64,000 bases of DNA from Daejeonella lutea. Its GTDB lineage: Bacteria; Bacteroidota; Bacteroidia; Sphingobacteriales; Sphingobacteriaceae. Shown here piece after piece: positions 63,336 through 64,000 of the stretch; positions within the stretch are counted from its first letter, which is position 1; every line of letters starts with the position of its first letter. The stretch is taken from NCBI RefSeq assembly GCF_900168015.1, contig NZ_FUYR01000001.1:467968-531967 (forward strand). Reading direction: 5' to 3'. The notes below the pieces were generated by a model, which saw only the letters and a program-made list of their open reading frames with translations, was not told where the DNA came from and searched no databases. The translations under genes were made by a program, and so were the position numbers.

Positions 63336-64000
63336 TCATTTCTTATACGCGAGCATAAAATCCCACACCCTTTCAAAAGAATTATAATCCATGTTCTTGC
63401 CGGATGACAAAGGCTTTCCAGGTTCTCTAAGCGTTGGGTGCTGGTGGTAGCCATTAATGATCTTGTAAAGGATCACATCATATTTGCCCTTATACTCCTG
63501 CACTTCTACTGTTGATTTGTCACCGGGCTCAACATCCGGAAGGGTCGTGATCTTTGCTTTCTTGCTTGCGCCATTGCGCTTTACCCAATATGCCACATTT
63601 TCGTCGCCAGACAGGATGCTTGGTGTGCGGGTTACCCGGATCGGGCCACCGCTCCATTTAATTACCGTGTCCGCCGTGCCGCTGGTTATAATAATAGGGA
63701 TTGGTTGAGCTTTAGGGAACTGCTCAGCAACTGTATTGCTTATAGATGAAACAAAGGGAGCTATTGCCGCTATTTTTTCCGGAATGTCTACACTCAGGCG
63801 GTAAGTCATCATGCCGCCATTTGAGCTTCCGGAAACATAAACCCGGGATGGGTCGCCTTTAAAGTCTTTTATAAACAGATCTATCAGGGAGCTAATATAG
63901 CCTACATCATCGACGCTATCGGTTAATGGGTAGCTGCCGCCGAGCTTATCATTCCAGTGCTTCGAGGTAGCGTCTGGATAGACAACAATCGCCTTGTCGC
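63336..64000 (-). CDS. LpqC-type esterase/polyhydroxybutyrate depolymerase-like, partial
   Basis: The frame is open to the right edge of the window; an internal Met at 63812 is not the start. Reading upstream of that Met gives VYVSGSSNGGMMTYRL, the nucleophile elbow G-S-S-N-G of the LpqC family of alpha/beta hydrolases (feruloyl esterase/PHB depolymerase-like). PDATSKHWND, SGTADTVIKWSGG and GYHQHP further fit, the last with the catalytic His. It probably cleaves an ester outside the cytoplasm; the signal region lies beyond the window. Confidence 0.85.
   Translation of the reverse strand, partial: DKAIVVYPDATSKHWNDKLGGSYPLTDSVDDVGYISSLIDLFIKDFKGDPSRVYVSGSSNGGMMTYRLSVDIPEKIAAIAPFVSSISNTVAEQFPKAQPIPIIITSGTADTVIKWSGGPIRVTRTPSILSGDENVAYWVKRNGASKKAKITTLPDVEPGDKSTVEVQEYKGKYDVILYKIINGYHQHPTLREPGKPLSSGKNMDYNSFERVWDFMLAYKK

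Overview
The window reads as chromosome of a Bacteroidota bacterium, most likely a Sphingobacteriales/Pedobacter-like organism. Evidence: an outer-membrane beta-barrel receptor with a carboxypeptidase-regulatory-like N-terminus, a YaiO-type barrel, DUF4251, DUF6249 and DUF4127 proteins, several TAnnTTTG promoter-like boxes, few Shine-Dalgarno sequences, and moderate GC. No rRNA, tRNA, CRISPR array, phage gene or classical transposase was recognised.

Layout. (i) 1-6.7 kb: a polysaccharide-type locus with a HEAT-repeat protein, a very large fusion of a processive family-2 glycosyltransferase to an LtaS/sulfatase-type transferase, an unrecognised membrane-anchored protein and a TPR plus beta-barrel outer-membrane protein. 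(ii) 7-9.9 kb: a TonB-receptor-like barrel. (iii) 10-27.5 kb: an NtrC-type regulator and its kinase, divergent from a MacAB/TolC-like efflux region (membrane fusion protein, two ATPases, three large FtsX/MacB permeases, TolC-type protein). One permease has an in-frame nonsense codon, a fourth survives only as a short deletion remnant, an S23/four-helix-bundle gene is lodged between adaptor and ATPase, and three exported RidA-like genes sit inside. (iv) 27.7-38.3 kb: a disordered protein, a PQQ-type sugar dehydrogenase with cytochrome c, a propeller, an FAD oxidoreductase, DUF4127, a sialidase-like protein and a hybrid histidine kinase. (v) 38.4-47.7 kb, minus strand: three exported amidohydrolases, phospholipase C, a GNAT acetyltransferase, a small membrane protein and an exported SelA-like PLP enzyme closed by a strong terminator. 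(vi) 48-50.7 kb: a two-subunit periplasmic molybdenum hydroxylase; a MoaC-MoaB fusion for its cofactor lies at 62-63 kb. (vii) 50.8-64 kb: small housekeeping and regulatory genes (VOC, methyltransferase, YjbR, Dph6-like, J-KTSC, PaiB, ECF sigma operon, SRPBCC, SGNH esterase, NTF2-like, LpqC-type esterase).

The most unusual signal is not a gene. At nine places, mostly in the efflux region, intergenic DNA has one architecture: a left arm of degenerate 7-bp repeats with the G-rich strand on top, a short core, and a right arm of 7-bp repeats with the C-rich strand on top. In one of them the core contains the S23/Avd-type four-helix-bundle gene. I propose these as one family of heptad-armed elements. 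Second, at least seven proteins carry twin-arginine-type signals, including the PLP, RidA and molybdenum enzymes, which suggests substantial oxidative and nitrogen chemistry in the periplasm. Third, the glycosyltransferase-LtaS fusion locus may make a phospho-substituted surface polysaccharide.
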